Shown one piece after another: positions 60,585 to 64,000 of a stretch of DNA of 64,000 nt. The position numbers were made by a program, and so were the translations under genes. Each line of letters opens with the position of its first letter. The stretch's first letter is position 1. The notes under the pieces were generated by a model. It was not told where the DNA came from. It did no database searches and saw only the letters and a program-made list of their open reading frames with translations. This DNA is from Parabacteroides faecis. Lineage in GTDB: Bacteria > Bacteroidota > Bacteroidia > Bacteroidales > Tannerellaceae. The DNA is taken from the NCBI RefSeq assembly GCF_014647375.1, contig NZ_BMPB01000010.1, positions 124,001 through 188,000 of the forward strand, written 5' to 3'.

Positions 60585-63500
60585 TTAAAATCTAAGTTGA
60601 ACTCCCAAATTAAAGGTACGCTGTAACGGATAAGCGTTCCATGAAAGTTCCGGATCCCACAATTTGAACGGACTGAAAACGGCCAGGTTATCTCCTGTGA
60701 AGTAAACACGGCAATGTGGGAAATTGTAACCGACTTCCAATGTTTTGAATCGCAGGAAGTTCCCGTTACGTAACCAGTAAGAACTTTCTTGCGTGTTGTT
60801 GGATATGTCGGCATCGGTAGTGCCTAAACGCGGATAGGTGGCGTTGGGGTTGGGATTGTCCACAGACCAGTGTTCGTCGGCAATCCACTGCATCAGGTTA
60901 CGGGGCAGAGTTTCGGAGTTGTCGCCATCACCGCCAGCCGAGATAAAGGGAGCGTAACCGGAGTTAATCATAATTTTGCGTTTAGCCGAACCGTTGAAGA
61001 ATACACCGAAATCGATTTTCTTGTATCTGACATTCAATCCCAAACCGTATTGGATACGAGGCATATTATTGTAGGTAGACAGCAAGACTTTGTCTTCCGA
61101 AGTGATTTGTCCGTCCCCGTTTATATCCCGGTATTTGATGTCACCCGGCATGATGTTGGCACCCAGTTGTGATTGGTCCGCCCAATTGTCTATTTCTTCC
61201 TGGCTTGTGAATAAACCTTCTGCTATGTAACCTTTCAAGGTGTTCAGCGGTTTCCCTGTATCGGTCTGCCACACGTAAGGATAATCCGGTTCGTCTACGT
61301 ATTTGTATTCATTCTGGTTATAAGTGAAGTTTCCGCGGAAATCCACAATCCAGTCTTTACCTATTTGTTTATTCCAGTTAACACTTAATTCGACGCCTTG
61401 GTTTATCACCTCTCCGATGTTACTCCAAGGGGTAGAACCCCAGTATCCCAGTATCTTGGGGAAGGAAGCACGTTTCATCAATATACGGTCGCGGTGATCA
61501 TGGAAATAATCGAATGTGATGTTTACCTGGTTGAAGAGTGAGATGTCGGTACCGATATCTAATTTCTTAACGTGTTCCCATCCTGCATTTTGTACGGCCA
61601 ATATATTGAAAGAGTGTCCGCTACGTTCGATTGAGTTTGTCGGTAAGCCTGTGGTATAGCTGCTACCGTTACCGATACCCACTTGGTTTTGATACAGAAA
61701 GTGTTGTGCACCGCTGTTGAATGCATCGCTACCAACCAATCCGTAAGAACCTCTGACTTTAAAGTGATTAACATATTCAGAGATGGGTTCCCAGAATTTT
61801 TCGCTACTGATTATCCAGCCTACAGATGCTGCCGGGAAGAATTCGAAGCGGTCTTCTTTAGCCAAACGTTCGGAACCGTTGTAACCGAAGTTGAACTCCA
61901 GCAAGTATTTATTGGAATAATCATAGGTAAGACGACCGGAATAACCTTGGTTACGGTTAGGTAGGGCACCGTTCCGGTATTCGCGCATCATATACATGAA
62001 CATGGCTGTCATGTTATGAGAACCGAAACTACGTTTCCAATCCAGCCGTGCATCAAGGTAGAATGTCTGGTCGGCAGCTTTACTGATGTCCGATTGCTTG
62101 ACGAAGTCTTCGCCTGTTCGCAACAGGGTGAGTTCGTATTCGTTTGTTTCAGGGTTATAAGAACCGTTTTTTGCTTCGTAGAAGTAGGATGCCATTGTGC
62201 GGTTGTAGTCAGAAGATGAATAGTTTTTGAAATTTACCAGCACCTTGGCAGATAACCCTTTGGTGATGAAACTGAAATCCTGATTGATGGCGATTGAGGT
62301 ATTCAAGGTGTTGTAGTTGTTTTCCTTGAATGAACTCATCATGTATTCATACGGGTTTTGTCCATACTTTCCCGATTTGATCAGTGTGTTACCGAAACGG
62401 ATGTGTTCGTCACCGTCTTGAGCCGGGAAATAAGCCGGGAAAGATACCGGATTGGCTACCATCACGCTCTTGTATAAGTCTGAGGTGCTGTAATTGGGGC
62501 CCTTCCTGTTTCCTATTTGTGCCATCATTCTCATATCGATGGTGGTCGTGCTGGTCATCTTATAGGAGATGTTGTTCTGGAAATTGTATTCCCAATTGTT
62601 GATGTTCGGATTGTAGTAGTAATCGGATGGAGCATCGAGTAAACCCGTATCGTGGTTAGCTTGCAAGCTCATATAATATTTGACGCGTGAACCACCGCCC
62701 TGCACGTTAATGTTGGCGCGCTGGTTAAAGTTTCCCTCTTTGAAGAGTAATTTGTACCAGTCTACATCCGGATAAATGTATGGATTGACTCCATTCATTG
62801 TATTCAGAATCTGTTCTTCCGAATATCTTGGGGTAATCGGTGTGAGGCTGCGGGCTTGCTCTGCTTCGTTATAGGTTCGCATGAACGTGGTACCGTTGGC
62901 GAATTCAACTTTGTTCATCGGTTGGAAATAAGATGTTTCCAAAGATACGTTGACAGTTGTCTTCGAATTTTCAGCACCACTTTTAGTTGTAACCAACATA
63001 ACGCCATTGGCACCTCGGTTACCGTAGATGGCTGTAGCCGATGCATCTTTCAGTAAAGAAAAACTTTCGATGGACTCTGCCGGGATACGATTCAGGTCAC
63101 CACTGGATATTTCTACTCCGTCGAGCAGGATCAAAGGAGTTGCCACCCCTCCGAAAGTGTTGATACCCCGAATATAGAACTCTGAAGCCTGTCCGGGCTC
63201 ACCGGTACTGGTAGTCGAGATGACACCGGCCAATTTTCCGGCTAAAGAATTGGTAAGCGAAGAAGTCGGAGTTTTTAAAGTAATACCTTCAACTGATGTA
63301 ATAGCACCTGTAATCGACACTTTTTTCTGCGTACCGGCACCTACAACAACCACTTCATCCAGCATTTCGTTGTCTGATTGCATTTTTACAGTGAGGACTC
63401 CCAAATCGCCAACCTCTACTGTCTGTTCCTTGTAACCGATGTAAGAAAATAACAACTCTGTTTGACTGCCTGTAACAGGGATTGTGAACCTACCTTCAGT

Positions 63501-63752
63501 GTCTGTGATAGTACCCTGGCTTGTTGTTCCTTTGATACGGATGTTTACACCAATCAACACCTCTCCTGTGGAAGCATCAAACACAGTTCCTTCGACAGTT
63601 CGTTTGGATGGGTGCGTGCTTTGGGTAATCTTCAACACCGGGGTGTCATCCGGACCGGCGGTGGCGCAGAGCGGATAACTGCTAATGAAACTTACGCAAA
63701 GTGGCAGAATCACAATCAATTTCCGTTTTCTTTTCAATGATACTAAATCCAT
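60585..63752 (-). CDS. SusC-family TonB-dependent transporter without STN domain (third locus)
   Basis: 1055 residues. Signal region to about 31, then directly the carboxypeptidase-D-like domain (about 50-130, GTVFDASTGEVLIGVNIRIKGTT), LDEVVVVGAG, plug (FYIRGINTFGG, GNRGANGVMLVTTKSG) and barrel ending RTFNLGVQLRF. It lacks the STN domain of the other two, which agrees with the absence of sigma/FecR genes. It is probably controlled by another kind of regulator upstream, outside the window. Confidence 0.96.
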   Translation of the reverse strand: MDLVSLKRKRKLIVILPLCVSFISSYPLCATAGPDDTPVLKITQSTHPSKRTVEGTVFDASTGEVLIGVNIRIKGTTSQGTITDTEGRFTIPVTGSQTELLFSYIGYKEQTVEVGDLGVLTVKMQSDNEMLDEVVVVGAGTQKKVSITGAITSVEGITLKTPTSSLTNSLAGKLAGVISTTSTGEPGQASEFYIRGINTFGGVATPLILLDGVEISSGDLNRIPAESIESFSLLKDASATAIYGNRGANGVMLVTTKSGAENSKTTVNVSLETSYFQPMNKVEFANGTTFMRTYNEAEQARSLTPITPRYSEEQILNTMNGVNPYIYPDVDWYKLLFKEGNFNQRANINVQGGGSRVKYYMSLQANHDTGLLDAPSDYYYNPNINNWEYNFQNNISYKMTSTTTIDMRMMAQIGNRKGPNYSTSDLYKSVMVANPVSFPAYFPAQDGDEHIRFGNTLIKSGKYGQNPYEYMMSSFKENNYNTLNTSIAINQDFSFITKGLSAKVLVNFKNYSSSDYNRTMASYFYEAKNGSYNPETNEYELTLLRTGEDFVKQSDISKAADQTFYLDARLDWKRSFGSHNMTAMFMYMMREYRNGALPNRNQGYSGRLTYDYSNKYLLEFNFGYNGSERLAKEDRFEFFPAASVGWIISSEKFWEPISEYVNHFKVRGSYGLVGSDAFNSGAQHFLYQNQVGIGNGSSYTTGLPTNSIERSGHSFNILAVQNAGWEHVKKLDIGTDISLFNQVNITFDYFHDHRDRILMKRASFPKILGYWGSTPWSNIGEVINQGVELSVNWNKQIGKDWIVDFRGNFTYNQNEYKYVDEPDYPYVWQTDTGKPLNTLKGYIAEGLFTSQEEIDNWADQSQLGANIMPGDIKYRDINGDGQITSEDKVLLSTYNNMPRIQYGLGLNVRYKKIDFGVFFNGSAKRKIMINSGYAPFISAGGDGDNSETLPRNLMQWIADEHWSVDNPNPNATYPRLGTTDADISNNTQESSYWLRNGNFLRFKTLEVGYNFPHCRVYFTGDNLAVFSPFKLWDPELSWNAYPLQRTFNLGVQLRF

Positions 63753-64000
63753 GTGCGGATAATTTAAAGTTAAACAATATATAAGTTCTTAGAGAACTAA
63801 GGTGATAAAATGATTTTTGAAAGGCTGGTTGATTCAGTGTATGCTTCTAAATCTCCGCTGTTGGATAAATTATGTTAAACGATTAGTTAAATTTAATAAT
63901 GTAGATTGTATTGTTAAGATTTATTTCACTACTTTGTACCAATATCGGACTTAGTTCTCTAAGGATTATGTCATCGAATTAAAAGAAGAATAAAAAAGTA
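63753..64000. promoter_or_regulatory. Upstream region of the third locus with two inverted 14-bp sites
   Basis: CTTAGAGAACTAAG at 63788-63801 recurs as its reverse complement at 63950-63963. Each copy is itself a 5-bp inverted repeat (CTTAG-AGAA-CTAAG), as expected of a dimeric regulator site. They lie about 36 and 198 bp upstream of the SusC start. No TAnnTTTG element was found on the minus strand. Confidence 0.45.

Noticed and set aside
1-64000. tRNA, rRNA genes and complete insertion sequences
   Set aside because: None was found on reading the intergenic regions; no transposase or integrase frame is present.

Overview
The window is from a gut-type member of the Bacteroidales, most like Bacteroides or Parabacteroides (genus inferred, not proven). 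The evidence is three SusC/SusD outer-membrane glycan-uptake pairs, FecI/FecR-type regulators, a FimA/Mfa-type fimbrial operon, a fused SecDF, DUF4468 proteins and many promoters with the Bacteroidetes -7 element TAnnTTTG.

Layout. 1-7.9 kb: a minus-strand polysaccharide utilisation locus (ECF sigma, FecR anti-sigma, SusC, SusD cut by the window edge) divergent from a secreted GH29 alpha-L-fucosidase. 7.9-12.6 kb: housekeeping genes (TPR protein, topA, argS). 13-22.7 kb: a six-gene fimbrial operon (large tip-like protein, BACON-type lipoprotein, DUF3575 protein, OmpA/DUF3868 protein, Mfa1-like stalk subunit, Mfa2-like anchor). 23-32.5 kb: HU, two overlapping rhomboid proteases with an EEP-family phosphatase, two DUF4468 proteins, secDF, hutI. 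32.6-44 kb: a second glycan locus (ECF sigma, FecR, SusC, SusD, GH38 alpha-mannosidase), with two long perfect palindromes in front of its sigma gene. 44.2-50.2 kb: a divergent DUF302/isochorismatase pair split by a 4.5-kb cassette lying between two perfect 47-bp direct repeats. 50.4-52.3 kb: a sigma factor translationally coupled to an outer-membrane-barrel protein. 52.4-57.1 kb: duplicated and partly decayed copies of a sigma / 6-bladed beta-propeller lipoprotein module, plus a GtrA protein. 57.2-63.8 kb: a third SusC/SusD pair with a DUF1735/discoidin surface lipoprotein.

The most unusual material is linked. A bipartite motif (TAGGG, then GTTGTTC beginning exactly 19 nt further on) occurs five times: before the FecR gene of the mannosidase locus, before the first gene of the 4.5-kb cassette, and before three beta-propeller genes or gene fragments. 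Three of these sites lie just after a sigma gene or its remnant, and a fourth follows the closely related sigma factor of the mannosidase locus. This suggests that one family of paralogous ECF sigma factors controls glycan uptake, propeller lipoproteins and the cassette. The cassette encodes a TMTC-like GT-C membrane glycosyltransferase, a small secreted Thr/Ser/Gly-rich protein, a propeller lipoprotein, a thioredoxin-like membrane protein and its own type I signal peptidase. It is a candidate undescribed system for making, processing and possibly glycosylating a secreted small protein.
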